The notes: generated by a model not told the origin, from the letters alone. 64,000 nt of DNA from Flectobacillus roseus (GCF_030056665.1 NZ_JASHIG010000019.1), one strand, 5' to 3'. Positions 18,091 through 26,596 are shown, counted from the first letter of the stretch. Program-made: numbers and translations.

Positions 18091-18795
18091 ATGATACACA
18101 AAGCCCTCATGAACTGGTCGGGAGGTAAAGATTCGGCATTGAGTCTTTATCATGCGCTAAAAGACCCTAATTTGAGTGTCGAGACACTTCTTACCTCGGT
18201 TAATGATTCGTTTAAGCGTATTTCTATGCACGGAGTGCGCGAGGAATTGCTCCAACAACAAGCCCAGAATATTGGTAAACCTCTTGTAACGCTTCGTTTA
18301 CCAGAAACAGTTTCCATGGAGGAATATCAGCAACGAATGGCTGAGACATTGAATCCATTACTGGAACAGGGAATTACCCACTCCATTTTTGGTGACATTT
18401 TTTTGGAAGACCTTCGCAAACATCGAGAAGAACGTTTGGCTCAGCAAGGCATTACGGGTGTTTTTCCTATTTGGAAAAGGGATTCGATGGAATTGTTAGA
18501 AGAATTTTGGTCTTTGGGTTTTCAAACCATTGTGGTTAGTGTGAATGGAAACTTATTAGATAAAAGTTTTTGTGGTAGAATTCTCGATAAAGATTTTGTC
18601 AATGACCTTCCACCCAATATTGACCCGTGCGGTGAAAATGGTGAATTTCATACATTCGTTTTTAAAGCACCATATTTTAGCCAAGAAATTAAGTTTGAGA
18701 TAGGAGAGACCGTCGACAAGACCTACGAATACAAGGATGCAGCCCTCAATATGCATCGCACAACATATTACTTTACAGATTTGATTCCTTTATGA
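18091..18795 (+). CDS. Dph6-like PP-loop ATPase within the cobalamin cluster
   Basis: A 234-residue ATP-pyrophosphatase of the type annotated as diphthine-ammonia ligase. The PP-loop NWSGGKDSALSLYHAL lies at about residues 8-23. Further family blocks are MHGVREELLQQQAQNIG, FGDIFLEDLRKHREE and DPCGENGEFHTFVF. Bacteria do not make diphthamide, so the eukaryotic function does not apply. The gene lies 35 bases after cobU and overlaps cobT by four bases (ATGA), so translation with cobT is likely coupled. This suggests an amidation or other ATP-dependent step on a corrinoid or lower-ligand precursor, but that is inference. Confidence 0.82.
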   Translation: MIHKALMNWSGGKDSALSLYHALKDPNLSVETLLTSVNDSFKRISMHGVREELLQQQAQNIGKPLVTLRLPETVSMEEYQQRMAETLNPLLEQGITHSIFGDIFLEDLRKHREERLAQQGITGVFPIWKRDSMELLEEFWSLGFQTIVVSVNGNLLDKSFCGRILDKDFVNDLPPNIDPCGENGEFHTFVFKAPYFSQEIKFEIGETVDKTYEYKDAALNMHRTTYYFTDLIPL

Positions 18796-19832
18796 AAACG
18801 TTCCATATTCCCGTGCCTGACACTTCTATTTTAGAGGCTATTCAGCATAAAATAGATTTCAAAACCAAACCAGTAGGCGCATTGGGGCAATTAGAAAAAC
18901 TTGCTTTGCGAATTTCGCTGATTCAACAAACTTTAAATCCTTCCTTACAAAAACCTCATTTAGTCGTATTTGCAGGTGACCACGGTGCTGCACAAGAAGG
19001 CATCAGTAAATATCCTCCCGAAGTGACCTATCAGATGGTTATGAATTTTGTGCAAGGTGGGGCAGCAATAAATGTCTTTTGTCGTCAACATAACATTACC
19101 TTAGAGGTGGTAGATGCAGGTGTTAACGGTACTTTTGAGAAAAATCTTCCTATCATTCACAATAAAATTCCAAATACTTTTGGTACCAATAATTATTTGA
19201 AAGAACCTGCCATGAGTATTAAGGAAGGACAAAAATCCATTGATAGGGGAGCGGCAATTATTCAAAAGATTTTCGAAAATGGATGTAATATCATCGGTTT
19301 TGGGGAAATGGGGATTGGTAATACCTCTTCAGCAAGTCTGATCATGAGTAAAATTTGCAAATTACCATTATCAGAATGTGTCGGCAGGGGAACAGGTTTG
19401 GATGACCAAGCTTTAAAAACTAAATTACAAGTCCTACAAAAAGCTCAAGATTTACATCGTAAACTAGATACTCCGCTAAAAGTTTTGACGGCATTTGGTG
19501 GTTTTGAAATTGCTCAAATGGTAGGAGCCATGTTACAAGCTGCCGAACTAGGCATGATTGTGTTGGTCGATGGCTTTATTGCCACTTCTGCCTATTTGAT
19601 CGCGCATCAAATAGAGCCCAACATTTCGCACTACGCCGTTTTTTGTCATCAATCAGACGAGAGTGGTCACAAGGCTATGTTGGATTATTTAGGGGAAAAT
19701 GCCTTATTGAAACTAGATTTGCGCTTAGGGGAGGGTTCAGGCTGTGCCTTGGCATATCCTATTATCCAATCTGCGGTAAACTTTATGAACGAAATGGCAA
19801 GTTTTGAGTCAGCAGGAGTATCCAATGTTTAG
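18792..19832 (+). CDS. cobT: Nicotinate-nucleotide--dimethylbenzimidazole phosphoribosyltransferase
   Basis: A 346-residue CobT that makes alpha-ribazole phosphate from nicotinate mononucleotide and a benzimidazole base. Signatures include KPVGALGQLEKLALRI at the N-terminus, VVFAGDHGAAQEGISKYPPE, GFGEMGIGNTSSASLI and DGFIATSAYLIA. The C-terminal LRLGEGSGCALAYPII holds the catalytic Glu. Length matches the family. The start codon overlaps the stop of the Dph6-like gene. The product is joined to adenosylcobinamide-GDP by CobS. Confidence 0.95.
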   Translation: MKTFHIPVPDTSILEAIQHKIDFKTKPVGALGQLEKLALRISLIQQTLNPSLQKPHLVVFAGDHGAAQEGISKYPPEVTYQMVMNFVQGGAAINVFCRQHNITLEVVDAGVNGTFEKNLPIIHNKIPNTFGTNNYLKEPAMSIKEGQKSIDRGAAIIQKIFENGCNIIGFGEMGIGNTSSASLIMSKICKLPLSECVGRGTGLDDQALKTKLQVLQKAQDLHRKLDTPLKVLTAFGGFEIAQMVGAMLQAAELGMIVLVDGFIATSAYLIAHQIEPNISHYAVFCHQSDESGHKAMLDYLGENALLKLDLRLGEGSGCALAYPIIQSAVNFMNEMASFESAGVSNV

Positions 19833-20083
19833 CTTTGGGCTTTTGGCGGTCAGTTATGGGCATTTAGCTTATGGCGAAAAGCGTATTAATGCTATTTTAT
19901 TTTGCATTAATATTTAGATTAATGGGCAATATAAAATAGAAGATTGTGCCTTGTGCTTTCAGGTAATGGCTTTCGGCAGTGGGCTTTGTAAAAAGCATGT
20001 CGGTGGTTATAAAAAACATTTTAACACTCTTTGCCTCGTGCCTGTTGCCTTGCGCCTAAATCAGAAAATTAAATTATCTTATT
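19833..20083. repeat. Intergenic repeat region between cobT and cobS (family 1)
   Basis: A partial repeat at 19829-19876 (TTTGGGCTTTTGGCGGTCAG) is followed by a fuller copy at about 19966-20060. The fuller copy contains GGCTTTCGGCAGTGGGC, AACACTCTTTGCCTCGTGCC and TGTTGCCTTGCGCCTAAA. It matches the copies at 10.3 and 27.7 kb in block order. No terminator-like T-tailed hairpin is evident. Confidence 0.55.
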
Positions 20084-20860
20084 ATGCTAACTCGACAGTT
20101 TCATATTTTTCTTAATGCCCTCATGTTTTATACTCGTATTCCTGTGCCCAAATGGATGAAACATGACGAGGATATGCTTAACCAAGCAACTGTTTATTTC
20201 CCAGTGATAGGTTGGATTGTAGGCGCTATTTCGAGCCTTGTTTTTTACCTTTTTTCGTTGGTATTGCCTTTCCCAATTGCTATTCTTTTGAGTTTGGTTG
20301 CAAGTATCCTAACAACAGGTGGTTTTCACGAAGATGGATTAGCTGATGTTTGCGATGGATTCGGTGGAGGCTGGACTAAACAGAAAATATTGGATATTAT
20401 GAAAGACTCACGCTTGGGAACATTCGGGTTGTTGGGTCTTGGGTTAGCGCTTGTTTTAAAGGTAAGTAGCCTGTTTTACATCGGAAAAGATTATCAAATT
20501 TATGCTCTCATGTTGGTACATCCACTCAGTAGATATGCGGCGCTGTCGATGATTTTTACTCATGAATATGTGCGCGAAGATGCCCTAAGCAAGGCAAAAC
20601 CTATTGGAAAGAAAATAGGAATAAGTGCTTTTTTTGTAGCTTCTATCTTTGCTTTAATACCGCTGTGTATAGTGGTTTATCTAACACAAGATTGGAGAAT
20701 TATTGGAGTATTGATTCCTATATTCTTAATGCGAGCCTATCTCGCTAGGTTTTTTACCAAATGGCTTGGAGGTTACACAGGCGATTGTTTAGGTAGCATT
20801 CAACAATTGACAGAGGTAATTGCCTATTTGTATTTAGTAGGAATTTGTACGGTAAAATAA
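20084..20860 (+). CDS. cobS: Adenosylcobinamide-GDP ribazoletransferase (cobalamin synthase)
   Basis: A 258-residue integral membrane enzyme joining adenosylcobinamide-GDP and alpha-ribazole (or its 5'-phosphate). The N-terminal FYTRIPVPKWM and the acidic motif GGFHEDGLADVCDGFGGG, followed by KDSRLGTFG, are family hallmarks; the aspartates bind Mg2+. Five or six membrane helices follow, with GCIQQ-type residues near the end (GDCLGSIQQLTEV). It is separated from cobT by a repeat region but is in the same orientation, with cobC 9 bases downstream. Confidence 0.95.
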   Translation: MLTRQFHIFLNALMFYTRIPVPKWMKHDEDMLNQATVYFPVIGWIVGAISSLVFYLFSLVLPFPIAILLSLVASILTTGGFHEDGLADVCDGFGGGWTKQKILDIMKDSRLGTFGLLGLGLALVLKVSSLFYIGKDYQIYALMLVHPLSRYAALSMIFTHEYVREDALSKAKPIGKKIGISAFFVASIFALIPLCIVVYLTQDWRIIGVLIPIFLMRAYLARFFTKWLGGYTGDCLGSIQQLTEVIAYLYLVGICTVK

Positions 20861-20869
20861 GATTTCGTC

Positions 20870-21433
20870 ATGGATATATACCTGATTCGACATACTTCTG
20901 TGGATGTTCCCAAGGGACTGTGTTATGGGCAAAGTGATGTTCCCTCGACTAAGACCTTTGAGGAGGAAGCAAAAGTTATACAAAAGAAACTTCCATCGAC
21001 CCAAGTGGATTTTGATTTACATTCAAGCCCACTAAGTCGTTGTACTCATTTGATGGAATTTTTGTTTCCAGAGAAAGTATTCCAAACAGATAAAAGGTGG
21101 ATGGAGATGAATTTTGGTGATTGGGAAATGAAGCTTTGGAACGATATTCCTGAAGACGAAAGTCAGCCGTGGATGCAAGACTTTGTTAATGTTCCGACTC
21201 CTAACGGTGAAAGTTTTTCACAAATGATAGCAAGAGTAAAAGCTGTTTGGGAAGAAACTTTGCAGCAATCCTCAAATGATAAGGTCATTGTTTGCCATGG
21301 AGGTGTGATACGAACGATTTTACATTTAATTTTAGAAATTCCCGCCCAAAAAGTCTTCGCAGTCGATATTGATTATGGCGCTGTGATCAAAATCCAATAT
21401 AAATACGGCTTCTTTAAAGTAAAGTTTTTATAA
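20870..21433 (+). CDS. cobC: Histidine-phosphatase-family alpha-ribazole phosphatase
   Basis: A 187-residue histidine phosphatase. The phosphohistidine motif is LIRHTSV at residues 5-11 (Thr in place of the usual Gly, as common in CobC). CYGQSDVP follows, SSPLSRC marks the second Arg, and VCHGGVIRT near residue 140 holds the second His. It removes phosphate from alpha-ribazole 5'-phosphate or from cobalamin 5'-phosphate. It begins 9 bases after cobS, so the two are surely co-transcribed. It completes nucleotide-loop assembly; cbiB, cobQ and the adenosyltransferase gene are not in the window. Confidence 0.88.
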   Translation: MDIYLIRHTSVDVPKGLCYGQSDVPSTKTFEEEAKVIQKKLPSTQVDFDLHSSPLSRCTHLMEFLFPEKVFQTDKRWMEMNFGDWEMKLWNDIPEDESQPWMQDFVNVPTPNGESFSQMIARVKAVWEETLQQSSNDKVIVCHGGVIRTILHLILEIPAQKVFAVDIDYGAVIKIQYKYGFFKVKFL

Positions 21434-21476
21434 GAATTTTCCTGCAAAAATCCTGTTTGCCAGCCATCATGTCCTT

Positions 21477-21496
21477 AGACGTAAAGTATTACGTCT
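21477..21496. terminator. Hairpin after cobC
   Basis: AGACGTAA and TTACGTCT form an 8-bp stem about 45 bases after the cobC stop. A related palindrome (GAGACGCAATCACTGCGTCTC) occurs near 53524-53544. It may be a dispersed repeat serving as transcript end rather than a classical terminator, since no T-run follows. Confidence 0.45.
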
Positions 21497-21542
21497 CTAC
21501 AAGTAATAATCACTCAATACCAAACTCACGCAATAAATTTCG

Positions 21543-21624
21543 TGTATATACATTAAATTTTGCTGTTCATGAAATGAATAGATAATAATTATTGTTACCT
21601 TTATGAAAATTTAATGTATATACA
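21543..21624. promoter_or_regulatory. Paired TGTATATACA palindromes flanking the promoter of the dioxygenase gene
   Basis: Arms 21543-21561 and 21606-21624 are exact 19-base reverse complements. Each contains the perfect 10-bp palindrome TGTATATACA (21543-21552 and 21615-21624). The right one runs into the A of the start codon. A probable -7 element with one mismatch, TACCTTTA, lies between them at 21596-21603. Two operator sites about seven helical turns apart around a promoter suggest a dimeric repressor with looping. An mRNA hairpin is less likely because the left arm would be untranscribed. Confidence 0.5.
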
Positions 21625-22502
21625 TGAATCGCAAAGAGTTTTTAAAGGCTATGGCAATTCTGCCAGCTACTATGAATATGGATATCAAGGCTTTAAATGA
21701 ATTAGCAAATGCTCCAAAGACGGAGAGAATGCCTGCTTTTTTCTTAGGACATGGAAGTCCAATGAATGCTATTGAGGATAATGAGTTTTCGAGAGGTTGG
21801 AAAAAAATTGGACAAGATTTACCTAAACCACGTGCTATTTTATGTATTTCGGCACACTGGGAAACAAGAGGTACTTTTGTTACAGCGATGCCCAAACCGA
21901 AAACGATTCATGATTTTGGGGGCTTTCCACAAGCCTTATTCGATGTGCAATATCCTGCGCCAGGAAGTCCTTCCATTGCTCTTGAAACTAAGCAGGCTAT
22001 TCACTCGACAGAGGTTGGTCTTGACGAACAATGGGGCTTAGACCATGGCGCTTGGAGTGTTATCAAGCATATTTATCCAAAAGCCGATGTGCCAGTTTTG
22101 CAGTTAAGTTTGGATTATACCAAAGCACCACAATATCACTATGACTTGGCAAAAGAAATTGCCAAATTACGGGATAAAGGCGTATTGATTGTAGGGAGTG
22201 GGAATATCGTTCATAACCTCCGTCGTTTGGCTTGGGACAAGATTAATTTGCCAGAATATGGGTATGATTGGGCTTTGGAAGCAAATGCAATACTGAAAAA
22301 AATGGTCGTTAATCAAGATCATAAATCGTTGATTAACTATCAAAGTTTGGGCTCGGCGGTACAATTATCAGCCCCTTCTCCAGATCATTATTTGCCTTTA
22401 CTCTATACCGTTGGCACACAACAGGCTCATGAACAAGTGAGCGTATTCAATGATAAAACAGTTTTAGGTGCCATTTCTATGACTTCCTTCAAAATTTCAT
22501 AA
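21624..22502 (+). CDS. ygiD: 4,5-DOPA dioxygenase extradiol-like enzyme (LigB superfamily)
   Basis: A 292-residue non-haem iron extradiol dioxygenase relative of YgiD. LGHGSPMNAIEDNEFSRGW, ISAHWETRGTFV, HDFGGFPQALFDVQYPAPG, LDHGAWSVIKHIYP and GSGNIVHNLRR carry the conserved His and Glu residues expected for metal binding. About 30 residues before the core, starting MNRKEFLKAMAILPA, look like a decayed or weak export signal; the family usually starts nearer the HGSP motif. It is probably monocistronic. The physiological substrate in such bacteria is unknown; catecholic or aromatic oxidation is the general expectation. Confidence 0.88.
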   Translation: MNRKEFLKAMAILPATMNMDIKALNELANAPKTERMPAFFLGHGSPMNAIEDNEFSRGWKKIGQDLPKPRAILCISAHWETRGTFVTAMPKPKTIHDFGGFPQALFDVQYPAPGSPSIALETKQAIHSTEVGLDEQWGLDHGAWSVIKHIYPKADVPVLQLSLDYTKAPQYHYDLAKEIAKLRDKGVLIVGSGNIVHNLRRLAWDKINLPEYGYDWALEANAILKKMVVNQDHKSLINYQSLGSAVQLSAPSPDHYLPLLYTVGTQQAHEQVSVFNDKTVLGAISMTSFKIS

Positions 22503-22907
22503 GTGTCAAGATGTTATTAGTTGCTTGTATGCTTCACTATTTCGAGACTTAGTCTCGAAATAGTGTTTGTTTCAGTTTTAAACTGTATAAAAAATGAGTT
22601 CAAGACGAAGTCTTGAACTAGTATTGCTGCCCAATTACTGAGTACAAACCATAAAAATAAGGCATAGAGAGAGTTTTGGGTTAAATGATAAAACTCGTCT
22701 TTCTCTTTATGCCTTTGATACTAGGCACTTTTCCACAGGAACTTCACTCGACAGGATAATAAATTCAGCATAAATTCATAGATTTGAACTAAACAGTGAG
22801 AAATCACATCATATCCAATTTTCATAAAAAGAAGGATATTGAATGTAGTTGATTGTATTATAAACAGATTACAGACACATATCTAAATTGATTTAACTAC
22901 CAAAAAA
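22503..22907. repeat. Intergenic palindromic repeats (family 2) and an imperfect hairpin
   Basis: Positions 22535-22565 form a 15-bp perfect palindrome built on TTTCGAGACT/AGTCTCGAAA. It is followed by TTTCAGTTTTAAACTG and a second hairpin at 22597-22619 (AGTTCAAGAC with GTCTTGAACT). The same succession recurs at about 26444-26513. A longer imperfect hairpin spans 22659-22715 (AAGGCATA with TATGCCTT at its base). The last 190 bases to the next gene show nothing clear. Confidence 0.6.
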
Positions 22908-23984
22908 ATGTCAGTTCAAAAAATCAAAGTATTGGTTGTAGGTTGCGGAAATATGGGTGCTTCGCATGCCACAGCCTATCACAATTCAGAAAATTTCGAG
23001 ATTTGCGGAATTGTTTCTACTGGAAAAAGTAAGGAAGTACTCAACGAGAAACTAGGAGGAGGGTATGTACTTTTTAACGACTACGCTGAAGCTTTGGAGG
23101 CCACTAAGCCCGATGCTGTGTGTATTTCTACTTATCCTGATACCCATGAAGCCTTTGCTATTCAGGCATTAGAGGCGGATTGCCATATATTTATCGAAAA
23201 GCCACTGGCTGATACAGTGGCTGGTGCCGAAAGAGTTGCTGCTAAAGCAAAAGAGAAAAATAAGAAAGTTGTTGTTGGATATATTTTGAGACATCATCCT
23301 TCGTGGGAAAAGTTTGTGGAAGTGGCTTCGGGACTAGGACGTCCTTTGGTCATGCGTATGAATCTCAACCAACAAAGTCATGGCTATATGTGGGATGTGC
23401 ACAGAAATTTGATGAAAAGCCTGAGTCCAATTGTAGATTGTGGCGTTCATTATATTGATGTGATGTGTCAAATGACTCGTTCGAAACCTTTGCAAGTCAA
23501 TGCTATTGGGGCGAGATTGACTGATGATATTCCAGAAGGAAATTATAATTATGGACAATTACAAATTCGCTTTGAAGATGGTTCAGTGGGTTGGTACGAA
23601 GCGGGTTGGGGACCTATGATGAGCGAAACTGCCTTTTTTGTGAAAGATGTAATCGGACCTAAAGGCTGCGTATCAATCGTTGCTAAAGAGGCAGGTGGTG
23701 TTGGTAAATCTGATAATGTGGACGCCCATACCAAAACAGAATCTTTGCGTGTACACTATGCAGATATTGATGGCAATAATGCTTTTACCAAACCTGATGA
23801 ATGGATTAATCTTACGGACGAGCCAGATCATCAAGAACTTTGTAATCGAGAACAAGCCTATTTCTTTAAGGCAATCCAAGAAGACTTGAACTTAGATGAC
23901 CACGTAGAAGATGCAGTCAATAGTTTAAGAATTGCTTTTGCCTGTGACGAATCTGTCAAAACTGGATTGCCAGTGATGTTGTAG
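22908..23984 (+). CDS. Gfo/Idh/MocA-family NAD(P)-dependent oxidoreductase
   Basis: A 358-residue two-domain dehydrogenase. The N-terminal Rossmann fold has VLVVGCGNMGASHATAY at about residues 8-24 and the signature IEKPLADTVAGA, with the conserved Lys, near 95. The C-terminal alpha/beta dimerisation domain contains DCGVHYIDVMCQM, with the His/Asp typical of the sugar-dehydrogenase relatives. Substrate is probably a sugar or inositol derivative but cannot be told. It stands alone, with a strong shared terminator downstream. Confidence 0.88.
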   Translation: MSVQKIKVLVVGCGNMGASHATAYHNSENFEICGIVSTGKSKEVLNEKLGGGYVLFNDYAEALEATKPDAVCISTYPDTHEAFAIQALEADCHIFIEKPLADTVAGAERVAAKAKEKNKKVVVGYILRHHPSWEKFVEVASGLGRPLVMRMNLNQQSHGYMWDVHRNLMKSLSPIVDCGVHYIDVMCQMTRSKPLQVNAIGARLTDDIPEGNYNYGQLQIRFEDGSVGWYEAGWGPMMSETAFFVKDVIGPKGCVSIVAKEAGGVGKSDNVDAHTKTESLRVHYADIDGNNAFTKPDEWINLTDEPDHQELCNREQAYFFKAIQEDLNLDDHVEDAVNSLRIAFACDESVKTGLPVML

Positions 23985-24046
23985 GTATTGTGAAGTTATC
24001 AGTTAATGGTGTATCTGTTATCTGAATACACTAGAGGTATTTTATA

Positions 24047-24090
24047 AATTCCTAATAGGTTGCGACTTCAGTCGCAACCTATTAGGAATT
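24047..24090. terminator. Bidirectional terminator between convergent genes
   Basis: A perfect 20-bp stem (AATTCCTAATAGGTTGCGAC and its complement) with a 4-base TTCA loop. It begins 62 bases after the oxidoreductase stop and ends one base before the stop codon of the convergent M61 peptidase gene. The stem is longer than usual and resembles the family 2 palindromes in design. Confidence 0.75.
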
Positions 24091-24091
24091 G

Positions 24092-25642
24092 TTATTTTTC
24101 TCCTAACCAACTTTTTAAAATAGCTTCTTGTTTAGGCGTAATAGTTGCTTTTCTTGAAACAGTCCACTTGTGCGTTGTTTCGTCTACTCTTACTTCCAAA
24201 CCTGCATATCCCAAATAAGTGATATAATCCAACTCTTTGGTACTATAGATATAGTCGAATTCAGCACTTAATGACTGTCCTGCGATGGTTTCACATGCCT
24301 GACGGAATTCGGCGTCCGTAAAACCTCTCTTGAGTTTTTTGTAATAATAATGATACAAATAACTCATAACGTTGTCTAGGGATTTTTGGTTATCAGTCGC
24401 GTTTCGAATGGCTAAATCAACAATCCAGCCTACCAATGGACCTTTTTCATAATATGAAATAGATTTTGAAGCATCTTTCCCCGAAGTTCCGAACGGACCA
24501 TCTTTCCAAGTATCATAACTAGCTTGCGCCAGCGATTGATGTAATCTTCCAGGGTTGTTTTGAATATTTGTGATGTTATTTGACAGATTATTCAATACTT
24601 CCTTTTCAGAGATAAGACCTGCTCTTTTTACCAAAAGATACTCATAATATACCGTCAAACCTTCGCTGATCCAGAGCTGATTAGTATGATTCATTTGACT
24701 GTAATCAAATGGACCTAACTCAAAAGGACGAATTCTTTTTACATTATAGTGATGAAAATATTCGTGTGTTAAAAAGTTTAATATCTTTATTTCCACCTCT
24801 CTGTTACTTAGTTTTTCACCTGTAAAACTAACAGTTGTATTATTTAAGTGTTCGATACCGCCATTTCCTGGGCCAATTCCAATAAAAGTGTATTCATCAT
24901 AAGGAATATCGCCAATAAGCGTTGCTGCTTGTTCTATAATTTTTTGAAGTTGGTTCATAAGTCGCACCTTGTCGAACTCACCCATTTTATAGCCCACAAA
25001 TCGGTGTTTCTTGCCACCAACTACAAAAGAAGGTAACTCTTCAAGACTTCCTGAAAGGATAGGACAGTCGTATAAAATGTCAAAATCGGGTGCGGTATAT
25101 TCATGTTTTTTCCCCGAAACTAGTGTTAGTCCTGTGGCTACATCCTTCCATGGCGTTTTTACTTTAACATGCACTGGACTCTGGAGAAATTCGGGCACAT
25201 ACAAAAAAGCCGCAGTCGTAACTACGTAGGCATGAGTGGTATCTACTACGGCTGCTGCCACAAAATTACGTTTGGCAGTTACCTTATAATTGAGGGTAAA
25301 GGGAGTATTTTTAGGTAAAACTAGTTGCCAAATATTATCAGCTTTTTTAGTGAGGGTCAAGGTCTTTCCTTTGGCATCTTTGGCCTCGATGCTATTGATT
25401 TGTTTGGCGTACGACATGATTTGGTAATATCCTGGCATCCATTGTGGCATTGTAAAATCTAAAGTGTCCTTCGGGAATCCAGCGCTACTTAATTGAACCG
25501 TAAAGTTTTGATTTTGAGGTTTAGTAAAATCAATGGTATAATTAAATAAAGCTTTTTTTGAAGATTGAGCCATTGTATGTTGTGAAACTACAAATAATAC
25601 AATCACTAGCAGCCTAAGACCCTTTTTGAAATAGTTATTCAT
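24092..25642 (-). CDS. M61-family metallopeptidase (glycyl aminopeptidase-like), no PDZ domain
   Basis: A 516-residue exported zinc peptidase with a signal peptide (LLVIVLFVVSQHTMAQ). An N-terminal beta-domain spans about 30-200 and the gluzincin domain about 210-480. The zinc site HEYFH lies at residues 293-297 and the third ligand is in WISEGLTVYYEY (Glu327). GGIEHLNNT near 262 is the usual substrate-side motif. Many M61 relatives carry a C-terminal PDZ domain, but here the protein ends about 35 residues after the catalytic part. It probably acts in the periplasm on small peptides. Confidence 0.88.
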   Translation of the reverse strand: MNNYFKKGLRLLVIVLFVVSQHTMAQSSKKALFNYTIDFTKPQNQNFTVQLSSAGFPKDTLDFTMPQWMPGYYQIMSYAKQINSIEAKDAKGKTLTLTKKADNIWQLVLPKNTPFTLNYKVTAKRNFVAAAVVDTTHAYVVTTAAFLYVPEFLQSPVHVKVKTPWKDVATGLTLVSGKKHEYTAPDFDILYDCPILSGSLEELPSFVVGGKKHRFVGYKMGEFDKVRLMNQLQKIIEQAATLIGDIPYDEYTFIGIGPGNGGIEHLNNTTVSFTGEKLSNREVEIKILNFLTHEYFHHYNVKRIRPFELGPFDYSQMNHTNQLWISEGLTVYYEYLLVKRAGLISEKEVLNNLSNNITNIQNNPGRLHQSLAQASYDTWKDGPFGTSGKDASKSISYYEKGPLVGWIVDLAIRNATDNQKSLDNVMSYLYHYYYKKLKRGFTDAEFRQACETIAGQSLSAEFDYIYSTKELDYITYLGYAGLEVRVDETTHKWTVSRKATITPKQEAILKSWLGEK

Positions 25643-25822
25643 CGAAATTGTACAATTAAAAGGTTAATGAAGGTAAAGGTAACAATTTACCTAATTATTC
25701 GATGCAATATACGTCTGGGTTAAAATTTGCAAAGAATGGGTAATTTTTGAATTGATTTATGAAAATGACTGGACAGAGTGTTTTATCTTTCGAAGAATAT
25801 TTATTGTTAATCAATCCAACTC

Positions 25823-26353
25823 ATGAAACTTCAAAAATTACTCTCAACGATTTGTTTGTTTTTGGCTTTTTCAAGCCTTGCAAACGCACAAACATCTAAG
25901 GATGAAATGATTAAAGAATGGGAAAGAGCCAAGACCTATACAAAGGAATATCTTGACGCTATGCCTGAGTCTGGTTATGCCTTAAAACCTACACCAGAAA
26001 TGCGCTCATTTGCTGAACAAATGTTGCACCTGACAGATGGTAACTATGGTTTTGCCGCAGCGGCTTCTGGCGAGAAAAGTGCGTTTGCACCAGGAGAACT
26101 GGAAAAAACAACAGATAAATCCAAGGCAAATGTCTCCAAAATTGTATTAGATGGATATGATTTTGTGATTAACAGCTTGAAAAAAGTGCCAGCAGACAAG
26201 ATGGGTGAAACAATCAAATTGTTCAATCGTTTTGATATGACAAGAGGTACAGCCTTCGCTAAATGTTTTGAGCATCAAACACACCACAGAGGTCAAACAA
26301 CGGTTTATATTCGCTTAGCAGGAGCAAAGCCACCGCAGGAAAAGCTTTTCTAA
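25823..26353 (+). CDS. DinB-family protein with signal peptide
   Basis: A 176-residue member of the DinB/YfiT four-helix-bundle superfamily. An export signal (LLSTICLFLAFSSLANAQ) is followed by the bundle. Candidate metal-binding histidines are in EQMLHLTDGNYG and in HQTHHRGQTTVYIRLAG near the C-terminus. Relatives of this type are thiol-dependent transferases or of unknown function. The 180-base gap upstream separates it from the divergent M61 gene and presumably holds both promoters. A second DinB protein without a signal lies at 33.1 kb. Confidence 0.82.
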   Translation: MKLQKLLSTICLFLAFSSLANAQTSKDEMIKEWERAKTYTKEYLDAMPESGYALKPTPEMRSFAEQMLHLTDGNYGFAAAASGEKSAFAPGELEKTTDKSKANVSKIVLDGYDFVINSLKKVPADKMGETIKLFNRFDMTRGTAFAKCFEHQTHHRGQTTVYIRLAGAKPPQEKLF

Positions 26354-26596
26354 GGTTCTCTTATTGAGTGACTTGAGATTGAGTGAATGAGTGATTTTAC
26401 TACTGGATAAAACGGATAAAAGCGATTCAATAGTATTGTCTTTGTCTCGAATCAGTTATTGATTCAGTTTTAAAACTGTTTACAATAGTAAGTCCAAGAC
26501 TAAGTCTTGAACTACTAATTTCAATTTTGTCTAGTAATCAATGATAATAATCACTCATTCACTCAATCGCAACTCACTCAATAAACAGTTTGTATG
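26354..26596. repeat. Intergenic repeats: GAGTG inverted repeat around a family 2 element
   Basis: TATTGAGTGACTTGAGATTG and AGTGAATGAGTGATT (about 26366-26398) are mirrored by AATCACTCATTCACTC and GCAACTCACTCAATA (about 26550-26582), making a nested inverted repeat about 215 bases across. Inside it, 26444-26513 repeats the family 2 blocks seen at 22.5 kb: TTCAGTTTTAAAACTG, and a hairpin AGTCCAAGAC/GTCTTGAACT. The whole could fold into one structure between two convergent genes. Confidence 0.55.
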
